Shown in pieces: positions 44,430 through 54,757 of a stretch of 64,000 bases of DNA (position 1 is the first letter of the stretch; each line of letters starts with the position of its first letter). Source of the stretch: Chondrus crispus (lineage: Eukaryota; Rhodophyta; Florideophyceae; Gigartinales; Gigartinaceae); contig NW_005179014.1 of assembly GCF_000350225.1 (NCBI RefSeq), forward strand, positions 140,185-204,184. The letters are read 5' to 3'. The position numbers and the translations under genes are program-made. Under the pieces are notes generated by a model. The model had not been told where the DNA came from and did no database searches. It was given only the letters and a program-made list of their open reading frames with translations.

Positions 44430-45024
44430 CAATTTTAATATGCGACAGTCCGGTTTCAACCTTGCAGCTGCAATGCGACGCAAAGCTCGTCAAGAACGGA
44501 GATTTATTCTCTCAGTTGCAGCTGATGCCCTAGCTTCTGTACAAATGGAAGCAGCTAAGAAGCTGGGTTGGGCAAGAGTAGTTATCCGCCTTCTTAAGCT
44601 GATCAAGACTCCTCATCAAGACATCTTTCAACTATACTTCTACCCAAACGAAGCTTTTCTTAGAGAATTCAGATTTCAGGTCAAGGATATACCGAAAGTG
44701 GCCGAAGCCCTTGTTTAGAATGGGGGTGCACCCAACGAAATTCGTATTACTGTGAACCTCTGACAGCCTGTTCTAGATATGTAGCACTACACCGTCTAGC
44801 GTCACTGTACAGATGCCAGGATGTGGCAACTGTCTTTGCCATGCGGGTGTCAGATCTGAGTGACGTTTTCTGGGAAGTACTAGAACATTTCATAAAAAAG
44901 GGCTTTTTGCTTACATCTGTACGTTTAAATCTTCTCAGTGAGCGTGCAGGGCTATATGCAGAACGAATATCCGAGGCTGGCGCCCCTTTAGAAAGTTGTG
45001 CTGGTTTCGTCTTGTGTAGCTGGT
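44430..45024 (+). pseudogene. PIF/Harbinger transposase, N-terminal half
   Basis: Reads AFLREFRFQVKDIPKVAEAL (44659-44715), a short stop-ridden stretch, then VATVFAMRVSDLSDVFWEVL (44823-) and LYAERISEAGAPLESCAGFV ending about 45015. This is the helical N-terminal region that precedes the 'GF-D-G-T' segment in Harbinger-like transposases. The expected continuation, IDG...RPG and YSG-KR-H, is found 3.2 kb further on at 48262, so the gene is split by the DIRS-like insertion. An open frame from 44429 (MRQSGFNLAAAMRRKARQER) may be its start. Confidence 0.6.
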
Positions 45025-45336
45025 TATGCCGATGAAACTGCGTGCATGAATAGCGAGGCTGTTCGGCCTGGCGGACAGTACACGACGCGTGCGTGTACTA
45101 GTGTGTAAAGACAGGTGTCCAAGGGCGCCCCGTCGTCGGCAGGCCCCCGTCGCATAGTTGGCACCGCCCATATAGGACATGAAGTGGTCGAGCGTGGGTG
45201 CATTGTACCCCCTGCATGCCCCTCTCTTCTACCGAGAGTCCCCAGTACATCCAGGCGGTAGGCACTTTCAAGTGGGTCTAAAGAATTGGATCCTGCACGG
45301 CGCCCGTTGCGTTTGTGCCCGTTCCCCACAATCATG

Positions 45337-45615
45337 GCCAAGCCCTTCATCAAGAGAGCCGAAGAAGTTGACAAGCTACTCGAGAAAGCCCGTAACGTTG
45401 CCAAGGGCAGCAGTTTCGCCGATGCCGACATCGAGCCGACGTGGATGCATGCGTACGCCCAGATCGCGCGCCGCGCCCGTGATGACCGCGAGTTCGGCTT
45501 CTCACGCTACCCGTACGAGGCCGTCCCCTGCGTCGGGGCCTTCGTCGGCGGGTTCTTCGAGCACAAGGATTGGCCGCTCCGCCGCGGCTTAGAAGGCTCG
45601 CAGTCTGTGGTATAG
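45337..45615 (+). CDS. Gag-like N-terminal frame of the DIRS-like element
   Basis: From the ATG near 45334 (MAKPFIKRAEEVDKLLEKAR) the frame runs about 92 codons to 45615 and includes DIEPTWMHAYAQIARRARDD. It is helical and basic, and the DNA is GC-rich. Position upstream of the second Gag-like frame and the RT suggests an N-terminal Gag part. Not recognised by motif. Confidence 0.35.
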   Translation, partial: AKPFIKRAEEVDKLLEKARNVAKGSSFADADIEPTWMHAYAQIARRARDDREFGFSRYPYEAVPCVGAFVGGFFEHKDWPLRRGLEGSQSVV

Positions 45616-46087
45616 TGGGCTCTAGACATTTGGCACTATTGGAGAAACTCTTTGGCGAGCTGTGATTGGCAGTGGTACGATCGTTTCCTACTGGCTCATC
45701 TAGCTGACAGGGCAGTTGGTCTTTGTAATAATAATTAATATTAGATGCTTTAGTGTAATTAATGAAAGGGGGCCTTGTACAGAAGTAGAATAGTGGTGTG
45801 GCTAGGGTTTTTGATGCCTATAAGAGGTATCTCCTACTCTGAGCCTCCCCCTCGTAAAGGCGAGCATCTTCGACCGCAACTCTAGGCTTCCAACTTGCCG
45901 ACTCCGCCGCAGCCCCTATCATCCCTGCCAGGACGACCATTCAGCCAGTTAGCCTACACATTACTAGTGTTTCCGTCATCAAATCGATTAAACACTCCTT
46001 TTCGGGTTCTTATCCCGCTCTACCATCGCTACCAAGACCCCGCTCTATGGTTACGTTCAGACCTGACCTTGCTGTACGACACAGTCC

Positions 46088-46624
46088 ATGCGGGCGGTGA
46101 TGGAGTATGAGACAAACTATATCAATGCGGCGGGGTTCTGGATGGCCTTTCATGAAGCTTTCATATCCCTGCGACAAGAGGCTCTCACTGCGGGCAGTGA
46201 CGACGAAGCCCAGAAGTGTGATGTCTGGGATCTCGTTGCTATCCGGTATGGACTCCGAGTCGTTGGTTTACGCTCGGAGTTCTACAAGATGGCCTCCAAG
46301 GACCCTGTTCACGCCAAGATGGTGCTGCGGAGTTTGGAGGGTCGCAACGATATGGCGGCCTCTTAAGATCTCGTTGAACCTCTGGAGACCTTGGCTTTGC
46401 ATATCAGTACTCAATTGGTGAATACAGTGGCCACCCTCAGCGTATCTAACGCAACGAAGCGTGAGAAAGGAAAGGGTGGCCCTGGCGACCAGAAGTCGCC
46501 ATTGGCCCGCGTCCGTCTTGGCTCGATTCACAAGAGAGACTCGAAGCATGGCGCAGGTGGTTCGGCATGTCTGTGCCGAGCCATCCGATTCGAGATTTAC
46601 GAGGCCCCACAGCCTTGGTCTTGA
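46088..46624 (+). pseudogene. Gag-like ORF1 of the DIRS-like element
   Basis: One frame runs from ATG 46088 to 46624 with a single TAA at 46364-46366. It encodes MEYETNYINAAGFWMAFHEA, EAQKCDVWDLVAIRYGLRVV and, after the stop, EPLETLALHISTQLVNTVAT. The helical content and the place directly before RT suggest Gag/ORF1. The C-terminal part is basic (TKREKGKGG). Confidence 0.4.
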
Positions 46625-46649
46625 GGACCCATTCGTACCGGGTTCTGGG

Positions 46650-48083
46650 GGGAGGAGCCTCAAATCCTTCAGACAGATGAAGACCGCAAGTTTGCTCTCG
46701 CTGACGTGTCCGCCGGTTGCAAAACTGGAATCTACAAAAAGGTCACGGGAGCCCACGCGCTCCGGCCGAAAACGGAAGGCGCCATTATCTACTCAGCATT
46801 TACAGTATGGGGTGGCAGGGACGACAGGCGCAAGTGACGCTTCGTGATTATTCTATCAAATCATTATCGTGGATGGGAGCACGGAGGGGTGGGGATGGAG
46901 ATGTTGGCTGAGTTAGCGATGAATGTCCAGCAAGGGGACCACTTCCAGTCGCTGGACAGAGCGAAGGATTACCGGAACATGCGGCTGCACCTGGCCAAGA
47001 AGGACTGGTTCATTTTCAAATACGACGGTCGCTACTATCACCGTGTGGTGCTGATCTTTTGGTAGGCAGGTCCCTCTGTGGCTCACGCAGTTTATGGCTC
47101 TGTTCGTGCAAGCGGTGCGTCGCTGGGAGTATCGTGTGCTCGCGTACCTGGACGACTTCCTAGTGGCGCCATTGGCATACGGCACCACGTCCGGTCTTCG
47201 AGACTGTGCGGTCGCGCGGGAGCACATCGCAGAGCTCTTGACTCAGCTAGGGCTACAACGGCACTGGGAGAAGGCCGAATAGACCGGAGCCACACGCGGG
47301 GAGCACCTAGGAGTCGTGATCGCCTCTGAGGAAATGAAGTTCTACGCCGTGCCACGAAAGGCCGAGAAGGTCCGCCAGCTGAGCAAGGCGCTTCTAAAGG
47401 AAGTCGGGTCCGGAAGACGCTGGGTGCAGAGCCGCACCCTGGCGAGTTTCTGTGGAACCTGTGTATCGCGGCGACTGGCCATGCCGTGAGCCACGTTCTA
47501 TGCACGGTCTCCGTATTGGGACATGTCTACTGGGCGCGCGCGAGACTCCTGAGGGCGTTGTCGACTCTCGCATCAGGCTGTCCGGGACTTGAGGCTCTGG
47601 AGAGACTTGCCAGAGCCATCCCTAGAAGGTCGCCAGTTAACCCGGACGAAACCCACGGGAGTGATGCACAAGGACACTGCCGACATGGGATACGGCGGGA
47701 CACTCAATGTCCGCGACCTGAACGCTGGAGCCGTTGGAATGTGGCGCACGCAAGGTGTCTGGAATTGGCGGCAGAGAGCTGAGTCCATCAACCTTCGCAA
47801 ACTGCGTGCGCGGCGGATGGTTTTGACAAGTAGACTGCAATAGCCGTTGGTACGCACCGGTGTGAAGGACCTCGTTCTTTACATCGACAACCAAGCCGTT
47901 ATGCACATAGCGAACAGCTTTGTCTCGGCGAGTCGCCCGATGATGCTTGAAATTCGAAAGCTGAAGACGGTAATGGATGTTATGGGAGTACGGATCCGAG
48001 CAGAATGGCTTCTGTGCGCCATGAACAAGTTCACATTTTCTGGAAGACGTGGTTTTGCTCCTGTTTTGGACACGGTACGATAA
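46650..48083 (+). pseudogene. DIRS-like reverse transcriptase and RNase H (broken)
   Basis: RT blocks appear in order in changing frames: KFALADVSAGCKTGIYKKVT (46688-), DHFQSLDRAKDYRNMRLHLA (46939-) and KDWFIFKYDGRYYHRVV. The active site YLDDFLVAPLAYG (47143-47180) keeps both aspartates. HWEKAE-stop-TGATRGEHLGVVI follows with a TAG at 47279-47281 where Trp is expected, then RKAEKVRQLSKALLKEV. RNase H: HKDTADMGYGGTLN, SINLRKLRARRMV, VLYIDNQAVMHIANSFVSAS and EIRKLKTVMDVMGVRI. This arrangement matches DIRS-type polymerases. Confidence 0.7.
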
Positions 48084-48261
48084 TGTTAATGGTTGTGGGT
48101 TCGAACCCAGGGAGGGGGCACAGTAGCACGGCACTGATTTCCTTTTTGGACAGTCGTCAGCGCCCGGCGCTTTGCGGCCTTGCTGAAACCACGGGCCCGG
48201 TTGTTTCAGCACGGCCGCCAGTGTGCTGGAAAGTGAAACCTCTTTCATCGACTGAAGGAAA

Positions 48262-48775
48262 AAGAATGGCCAGGCCAGGAGGAGGAGGTCATATGCAGCG
48301 CAGTTGGTACTCCGGAAATAAGCGCATGCACTGCCTCATCTACCAGACGGTCACAACGCCTTATGGGCTCCTTTTCCACATATTAGGCCCCGAAGTTAGT
48401 CGTAGGCACGACCTAACGTTGTTAAGAAACAGAAACATAGAGACTCCTCTGCAAAGCCTTTATTACAGGGCAGGCAGTTTTACCAATATGTTGATGCAGC
48501 GTACATGCTCAGGCCGTTGCTTCCATTCGTGTTAAACCAATTAAGAGCTACAGAATCGCAGGCGTCTTCCAATACAAAAAAGAGGGCTGTTCGCGCAAGT
48601 GTGGAGTGGAATTGACGGATGTCAAACAAATGATGAGTCGCATCGATTACGCTCGTTTACTCAAAGTACGCAATGCGCCTATTGCAACTCTTTATTAGGC
48701 ATCTGCTCTTCTCCTCAATTTTAACACATGCATGGAGAGCGGCGGACAAGTCGAGAGCTACTTGAAATTTCCTGC
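48262..48775 (+). pseudogene. PIF/Harbinger transposase, C-terminal half
   Basis: After the DIRS-like insertion the frame reads MARPGGGGHMQRSWYSGNKR then MHCLIYQTVTTPYGLLFHIL and GPEVSRRHDLTLL, the core of Harbinger-like DDE domains. Following a frame change: YVDAAYMLRPLLPFVLNQLR (second Asp region), RASVEWN (Glu region near 48600), ARLLKVRNAPIATLY, and CMESGGQVESYLKF up to about 48770. It completes the N-terminal half at 44.4-45.0 kb. The pogo element begins about 20 bp later. Confidence 0.7.
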
Positions 48776-48793
48776 ACTGAAGTTTGCGCAATA

Positions 48794-48820
48794 CCCTTCC
48801 CAGTGGTGTAAATATGGGCA
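48794..48820. repeat. Left terminal inverted repeat of pogo element
   Basis: CCCTTCCCAGTGGTGTAAAT followed by ATGGGCA; one mismatch (G/T) to the right end. Confidence 0.9.
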
Positions 48821-49156
48821 CTTTGTACGCGAATTACTCCCAAATAAAGAAAGTTTGGCCGTATGATGTTCTGACGCAACCAATAAAAAGATATGCGTCT
48901 TGCGAAGCCAGAGGCATGAAAACCAAGAGGAACGACCAGTAAATGGCTGAGAAACGTTTACATCAGTGACTAACTTCCGAAAGGGGAGCTCAAATCGCCC
49001 CGGGCAAATTTTGGGCACCTGAGATTTGCAACCGGAAGGCTCGTGTGCACGCCGTTAATGAACGTCTTTTAGAATTGCCCGAGCAACTGGGTGCCCCCGG
49101 GCATGTCTGGTCGTCCTCCAGTGCTTTTCAGAGACTTCGGGGAGCTGTGTGGCAAT

Positions 49157-51070
49157 CTACAGCGCGGAGTTCGCCGGAGAGAAGGCGTTCGCAGCTTCCT
49201 CGGTGATCGACGCGGAGGCTACAGCCGCCAGTGCAATGCCTGCACGCATCTGCAGCTTGCGGAGTGCCTTCGCACGCCTCTCTTCCGCGCGCAGCTGTTT
49301 TGCCTCTGCGACATCTCGGCGCCTCTGCAGAGCGGCAGCTTTGCGGTGATCCTTCGCTGCGGCCTCGGCGATCTTGGCTGCCTCAGCCTCCTTGCGCCGC
49401 TTGAGCAGATCGGCTGTTGTGAGCCAGTCCGCGGGCGCCCCACTGTCAAACGCAGGCCTCTCGTGACCATTCTCAGCTCTCGGGATAGGTTTCGGAGCGG
49501 AGATACGGTTCATGAGGATATTGTTCACAGTGTTGGTGTTTGCCAGCATAGTTTGAATGCGCTGAATCTTGACGGCACTGGCCACATCCTCGGCCATAAA
49601 TGCTGCAATCTTAAACTCTGTCTCAGCATCAGGTTGACGTTGCGGTACATCAACTGCGAGACCAACGCCGCTCGAAGGTCCTTCATTGCGTGAAGAGCCC
49701 GCACCGCTCGAAGGACCAGCAGCTGTCTCAGAGGAGAGGAGCAGCTGCTCCACTGATGTCCTGAACCGATCAGCGAAGTGGCGTTGAAACGGGAACAGGC
49801 CGCACGTGAGAAAGGATGAGCGCACGTCCGCCTCCGAAATCGCTTGATGAGCGAATACAGCGCACGCCAAGCTGAAATTGACAGACCGCGCGTCTATGAG
49901 ACATACCTCTGCGAATTTGTCTCGGATGATCCTCAGAGACGTTTTGAACCTCTTATTCACCATCTGATCACACGGCTGGAGGAAGTGCGATGTATTGGCT
50001 GGAGACTGGACGATCTCGCATCCAACTTCTTCACAAAGCTCCAGCCACTTGTAGCCGTTCCGAGAGCCGTGGCCGTCTAGCGTGAGTAGATAAATGTCAT
50101 TTACACCAGCGAAATTGCGCACGAAGTTATCCAGATGCTTGATGAATGCTGGGAGAATAGCCTTTTCCATCGAGCCGTTCTCAGTGACCTTGATAGTGGC
50201 GTCGTCCAGCATCCATCCAGGTTTAGTGAACATGTGGCAGTCCGAATTGGCCTCGAGAAACACCTGATCCAGAGGATCCAGCCACTTTTGCATGATCTTC
50301 TTCCCAGAAATGATGAAGAACGGAGGGGCCACGAGGCCGTGTGCAGAAACCGCGATGACGGCGGTAATGTGCTGGCCACCGCCGTTCAGCGTGGAGGCGA
50401 CAAACCCCCCGTGGTGCGTGTTCGAAGGACCAAAGACCTTAGTGCGCTCTCCAAAACTGACTGTGACCGACGTCTCATCATTGTTCCAGATGCGCCGGCC
50501 CTCTTGGAGAATACCAGGATGCTTGCGCTCGACGCTCTCAAGAATAGAAAAGAAAGGCTCGACGTGATTGAAGCGCTCTCCCTTTAACTTTACTGCCTCT
50601 TTATTCTCCGAGTTCCTGAATGTGAGATCCCGATTGCGCGCACGGAAGGCTCTAATGGAATCATTGATTGGGTGGTAGTCTGCCCACGTCCTCTCACGGC
50701 CGTCGTTCGCGACTTGCGCCATAACCTCACGCAGATGCTTGTAACCGACGGCAAATCCCTTCTTCGCACTAAACTTGAGCCGCTCAACTATCATGCGTTC
50801 CGCTTTGGTTGTCAAAACAGTAGGAGATCCAGCTCTCTTCGACGTGTCAAGGTTACACTGCGACGCCAGCTCTTCCCACCTTTCCTCCTTCATCATTTTG
50901 GTCAGCATGTAGACAGAGCCCTTGGACAAACCCGTCATGCTCGCAATGACTCTCTGCGTCTTCCCTGCCTTGAGGTGCTCCACCGCATGCTTCTTGGCAA
51001 TCACACGTTTCTCATGCCCCGTGGCCGCCAACAGTAGGGTGCGCGTCTGCTTGCGCATCGAGGGTGGCAT
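49157..51070 (-). CDS. pogo-type DDE transposase, intact
   Basis: 637 codons from ATG 51070. Residues 26-60 form a helix-turn-helix (AVEHLKAGKTQRVIASMTGL SKGSVYML) for terminal repeat binding. The catalytic core has Asp198 in IWNNDETSV, Asp332 in LLTLDGHGSRNG and Asp368 in HFLQPCDQMVNKRFK, spacing DD35D as in pogo/Fot-type enzymes. Residues 435-470 are Gly/Ser-rich, and the last ~90 (LLKRRKEAEAAKIAEAAAKD...) are a basic Ala/Arg-rich coiled coil. The length is that of fungal Fot/Pot relatives and slightly longer than Tigger. It cuts out and reinserts its element at TA sites in the nucleus. The gene lies alone between the terminal repeats. No stop or frameshift was seen. Confidence 0.9.
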   Translation of the reverse strand: MPPSMRKQTRTLLLAATGHEKRVIAKKHAVEHLKAGKTQRVIASMTGLSKGSVYMLTKMMKEERWEELASQCNLDTSKRAGSPTVLTTKAERMIVERLKFSAKKGFAVGYKHLREVMAQVANDGRERTWADYHPINDSIRAFRARNRDLTFRNSENKEAVKLKGERFNHVEPFFSILESVERKHPGILQEGRRIWNNDETSVTVSFGERTKVFGPSNTHHGGFVASTLNGGGQHITAVIAVSAHGLVAPPFFIISGKKIMQKWLDPLDQVFLEANSDCHMFTKPGWMLDDATIKVTENGSMEKAILPAFIKHLDNFVRNFAGVNDIYLLTLDGHGSRNGYKWLELCEEVGCEIVQSPANTSHFLQPCDQMVNKRFKTSLRIIRDKFAEVCLIDARSVNFSLACAVFAHQAISEADVRSSFLTCGLFPFQRHFADRFRTSVEQLLLSSETAAGPSSGAGSSRNEGPSSGVGLAVDVPQRQPDAETEFKIAAFMAEDVASAVKIQRIQTMLANTNTVNNILMNRISAPKPIPRAENGHERPAFDSGAPADWLTTADLLKRRKEAEAAKIAEAAAKDHRKAAALQRRRDVAEAKQLRAEERRAKALRKLQMRAGIALAAVASASITEEAANAFSPANSAL

Positions 51071-51317
51071 TGAGTCTTGCCTGGAGAGAAGTCTGGATCG
51101 AAGAGATTGTTTGGAGAGGCTGCTCGGACTGTAGTGGTAGTCAGTCTCGGATCAAGATCGCCTCTATAGAACCGTGCAAGAGCTTTCAGCAGACCGGACA
51201 GCACCTGCAAAAGCGCGCCCGCGCTTCCCCATCAACGCTTTCCCGCGCGCATGCACTTCGCTTTGCACTCTGACAAAGCGCGCGAAGCGTATTGGTGTTT
51301 GCCCAAAATTAACCCTC

Positions 51318-51344
51318 TGCCCATATTTACACCAATGGGAAGGG
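51318..51344. repeat. Right terminal inverted repeat of pogo element
   Basis: TGCCCATATTTACACCAATG then GGAAGGG, the inverted partner of 48794-48820, followed by the TA duplication. Confidence 0.9.
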
Positions 51345-51734
51345 TATCTAAGAGCTTAGCCCTGTGCTTCGTTTTGTAACGATTTAGGGCTCTACATGTT
51401 TTGTTAGGAATTTTGAGCATGTTTTAATGGGGTACCTCCAGGGCCCTTGGGGAATCATCTTCTCGGATGAGGATTCATCATTGCTGGGGGTCACTCACCG
51501 TCGTCGTCACAATAAGTCACCTCTTTGGTGACGGTGCTGAAGCACTTTCGGAGCAATCTTCATGCACTGTGCATACATCGCCACAAAACTCACAAACCAG
51601 AGAGCATTTAGTGTTGAAGTTAAAAACAAAGTTATGCACCTCTGAGTGACTAACCTTCCAGCTCGCTTGTTCATCCCTGTCCCTACTCTCTTTTCTGTTT
51701 CGTCCCTCTCTCCCCATATCCCTAGAAGTCAATT

Positions 51735-52924
51735 TTATGTACGAAATTTCGTACACAACTGTTCTTTTGTCTGTAGTTTGCGAACTATGAAACGTCTACA
51801 GGGTCCTTTCGAGCTCTCACGAGATTACAATGCTGTCTACATCCGCGCGAAGACAGAAAAGGAAAAGATTGATTCGTTTCCATTTGACAGCTCCGCGAAA
51901 GTTGCTCAATAATAACCTCACAAATCAGCCAAAATCCCTTTGTGTACGAATTTTCGTACATATGGACTACACAATACAGCAGATGTGGTGCGTTTGTGAA
52001 GGGCATAACTTCTCCTTCGGACTAGAAAACTCCCTCCCATTCCACTCTCGCATTCTTACACCGCACTCTACAATCCCTCTCGTGCTCTCCTGCTGCCATT
52101 CTCAGGGCACTGGGAGCGACTCTTTTCTGTTGCCCTGTTCTTGCTTGGCACTGAATCGGTTGGCCCTGACAGAGAGTGTGGTCACATCGTTCCACAATTC
52201 GGCATTATTGCGATGTCTTCCGCGCGCAGTCATGACAGCCGCGTTGTACATTTTGGGCTTCTTTGGAGACCTAATGGTCTGCAGTGACACAGAGCTTCTT
52301 TCGCTCGACGCGATAGACTCTTCACATCAACTTCATGGTGCTGATTGTCGGATGTGCCGAAACATTTGCAGTCGGATGAATTTATGGTATTGAGGATCAA
52401 ATCGGGTGCCTCGGATAGATACTGGTCGTTGACTACATGGCGGCGATCTCTTCGCTGTTCGCGTTGGCCTCTAGGTTATGGTTTGGGGTGAAGTCTAGAG
52501 CGCTCATGAAGGGATTCGTTTTGTTTGGTGTGTATGTGGCGTTGGTGACTGGCGTCATCCTGCTGTGTTTACGGGTGAAGGAGGATCCGTCTAAGAATTT
52601 GTCGAGGGAGACGTTGTGTTAGATCTGCGGATGGGCAACTGTTGTGTTTGGAATGACCTCGGCCATGAGATAGGATTTTATCTAATCGTGTGAATGTTGA
52701 CGGTGTCTGCGCGGCCCAAGATCACTTTTGAACAAAAATGAAGCTATGAGCAAGTATTGAGACTGTCAGCTATTGTCCTGTCGGATCAGGGACGTATCGA
52801 AAGTTCCGAAAGCAGGCTTCTGCGCCACCAAAGATGTGCTTCTGAGGGCATATATGTACGAAATTTCGTACATAAGGTCTTGGCGCCAAGATCCAAGAAT
52901 TTCAGTATGTACGAAAAATCGTAC
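51735..52924. repeat. Four copies of palindrome TGTACGAAATTTCGTACA
   Basis: Copies at about 51738-51755 (TGTACGAAATTTCGTACA), 51943-51960 (TGTACGAATTTTCGTACA), 52855-52872 (exact) and 52907-52924 (TGTACGAAAAATCGTACA). Outer TGTACGA/TCGTACA is constant and only the centre varies. They lie in DNA without a convincing gene, upstream of the transposase at 53.5-56.7 kb. They could be binding sites for a dimeric protein. An unrelated 14-bp palindrome TCTTGGCGCCAAGA lies between the last two. Confidence 0.85.
52437..52622 (+). CDS. Possible small membrane protein
   Basis: 61 codons from an ATG. A hydrophobic stretch, GFVLFGVYVALVTGVILLCL (about residues 26-45), would make one membrane helix, followed by a charged tail RVKEDPSKNLSRET. 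No family is recognised and no neighbouring gene supports it; chance is quite possible. Confidence 0.2.
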   Translation: MAAISSLFALASRLWFGVKSRALMKGFVLFGVYVALVTGVILLCLRVKEDPSKNLSRETLC

Positions 52925-53544
52925 ATATGAAGTCTGGGGATATTTCACTGAGCGTTCGCCCGCCCTTCGCCTATTGACCGACAACATCCAACTCGATAAC
53001 CCAATTTTCTGCGTACTGATACCTCGCCCTCCCGTTCTGGTCTCGGTCGCCACCAACAGCCACCACTATCTCTCGCCCCTAAGACGACGCTGCTCGTTCT
53101 AGTACCTTGTGTTTCCTTGCGATGGATCACTCTCTCCCGCCGCCACCGCTATCTCTCGCCCCAAATACGGCGCTGCTCGTTCCGGTACCTCGTGTTTCCC
53201 TGTGATCGATCGCTGTCTCCGGCCCCCTAAAGCGAATTTGATGCTTCCGATACGTCGCCCTCCCCTGTGCCACCGAACGCCACCCCCATCCAGATCTCGC
53301 GCCCCTCCTGGAACCGGGTCCTTCCAACACCTCACCCGTCCCCTGTGATACTGAACACTGGCTACCGCCTTAACTTTGTCTTGGCTCTGCTTTTCTCCGC
53401 TGCTTGCGATACCCATCCATTCATCTGTGATCCTATCGTCCACATACAACTCTCCGTTTCTGTTGCACCTATTGACCTTTACTGCTACCTGACTGCTAAT
53501 TCGAAATCAGCCCAACACCCGCCTTTTCTGTCAAGGACTTGTCA

Positions 53545-54015
53545 ATGGACTGCCACGATATGAATGTTGTCCCCTTGGAGAATGAAGACATGGAATCGGA
53601 CCAAATTAATTCTGTTACAGCCGTTCCATGTAGAAGAGTCCATGAGCATAGAGTGTCCGTTCACTCTACGCTACACTGCTCTTCAACTTCTGATATATCC
53701 ACTCGAAGCCTCTCAGTCCCTACTACTGGCCACTTGGACGACTACCAGTCGTCCCAGTGGCCAGTACAAGGGAAATATGAGGGTGAAATTCCATCTGTGC
53801 AATGTACAGATGAAATGCCACCCTCACATTTTGGCCAGGATATTTCAAGTGCACCACGGACAGAAAGTACCGCAATTGATTGCAATGATGACTCGTTAGA
53901 CGCAAGCGATTTTGTGTTTTCTCAAGAGTTGATTCCATCTCCGGGGAGCTCTGGCGCATCTGGTCATGACACTGTGTCCACCTCAAACTTCGAAACTAAA
54001 ATAAGTAATGCATAG
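53545..54015 (+). CDS. Ser/Thr-rich N-terminal frame upstream of transposase
   Basis: 157 codons from ATG 53545. Low-complexity Ser, Thr, Asp and Glu residues (EHRVSVHSTLHCSSTSDIST, DCNDDSLDASDFVFSQELIP) with no fold signature. Inside it at 53724-53766 is a palindrome (arms of 20 bp starting TACTGGCCACTTGGACGACT, one mismatch), and a weaker inverted repeat follows. It sits in the same orientation as the broken transposase from 54.7 kb and could be its first coding part. Confidence 0.35.
   Translation: MDCHDMNVVPLENEDMESDQINSVTAVPCRRVHEHRVSVHSTLHCSSTSDISTRSLSVPTTGHLDDYQSSQWPVQGKYEGEIPSVQCTDEMPPSHFGQDISSAPRTESTAIDCNDDSLDASDFVFSQELIPSPGSSGASGHDTVSTSNFETKISNA
53724..53766. repeat. 43-bp palindrome inside an open frame
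   Basis: 20-bp arms (TACTGGCCACTTGGACGACT) with one mismatch and a 3-nt loop. Confidence 0.85.
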
Positions 54016-54757
54016 TTGCATGATCTCTGCCCGGCCCAATATCTTGCCAGTTCGGGACGCATCATTTCAGACTCTGGGTCTGCTCTATGTGAGGAAATCT
54101 ACAGCCGCCCGTATCATAACTATGACGATGAGAGATTCAGTCCTGGAATTGGGACGATGTAGATGACCAAGACAGACGCGATCTTAGCATCATTTTAACT
54201 GCCGAATAGCTCCATTCTCTAGAGCAGGCCCAGCGCAACGTTGGCTAAGAAAACTGGAATTACGACAGCCCTTTCGCAGATGTAACTGTTCGAATAGAAG
54301 ATGTGAACAACAAACTTGAGAAGCGTTATGTAACTGAGGATAATACGGCGCTGAATAGAGTGATGGTTGACATCGTCAGTTGAGCGGGCGAACACACACT
54401 TGCCAACAGTGAGAGTGTCAATGTGACGCCTTTCGCTTGCTTAAAGACGTTCATCTCGGATTGTCTGTAGGAAAAGCTACGCTAGGTAGCAAATCGCGTC
54501 CTTCACGAGAGAAGGAAGGCTCCAACCGCAAGAAGAGAGCTACTAGGCCTGGTCATCTTACATGTTCTGTGTGAAGCGTACAACGAGTCACCGACTACTG
54601 TCTGGGACAGAGCGGAAAGCGAGCATTTCCTCCAAATGGGCATCTCGGCTGAGCGATACCATGAAGTGTGGGGGTCACTTAGTGGCTCCTTGGAGCACCG
54701 AGCGACTCATTACTACAGCAGCACCGGTGGTCCCGCAGTGCAAACAGGGCTACTACA

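Larger units (their letters stand above)
45025..48261 (+). mobile_element. DIRS-like (tyrosine-recombinase group) retroelement, truncated
   Basis: The block contains Gag-like frames, then RT and RNase H of the DIRS/Ngaro style, and interrupts a Harbinger transposase: GGTTTCGTC at the left junction and TTTCATCGAC at the right are the two sides of the same target motif. A TATA-like CTATAAGAGG lies near 45819. No tyrosine recombinase or methyltransferase domain could be found after the RNase H, so the 3' part is missing. Terminal repeats were not identified. The group name rests on RT/RNase H style only. Confidence 0.6.
48794..51344 (-). mobile_element. Complete pogo-type DNA transposon
   Basis: Ends are CCCTTCCCAGTGGTGTAAATA... 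(48794-48820) and the reverse complement of 51318-51344, matching at 26 of 27 bases; both are flanked by TA (48792-48793 and 51345-51346), the pogo target duplication. The element is 2551 bp, with a single intact transposase and untranslated flanks of about 360 and 270 bp. Subterminal motifs (GGGCAAATTTTGGGCACC at about 49002 and TTTGCCCAAAATTAACC near 51298) are also inverted. Intact ends plus an intact gene suggest recent activity. Confidence 0.9.
51347..53544. other. No firm gene; small repeats
   Basis: Besides the palindromes, 53049-53240 holds about two and a half copies of a ~93-bp repeat (CACCGCTATCTCTCGCCCC... GCTGCTCGTTC...TACCTCGTGTTTCC). Open frames at 51830-52393 (plus) and 52766-53056 (minus) run through the palindromes and show no family features. 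Confidence 0.5.

Noticed and set aside
48092..48112. GGGTTCGAACCC resembling a tRNA T-arm (B-box)
   Set aside because: No A-box or cloverleaf upstream; likely chance within the DIRS-like element.
50135..50587. 150-codon plus-strand frame inside the pogo element
   Set aside because: Antisense of the intact transposase.
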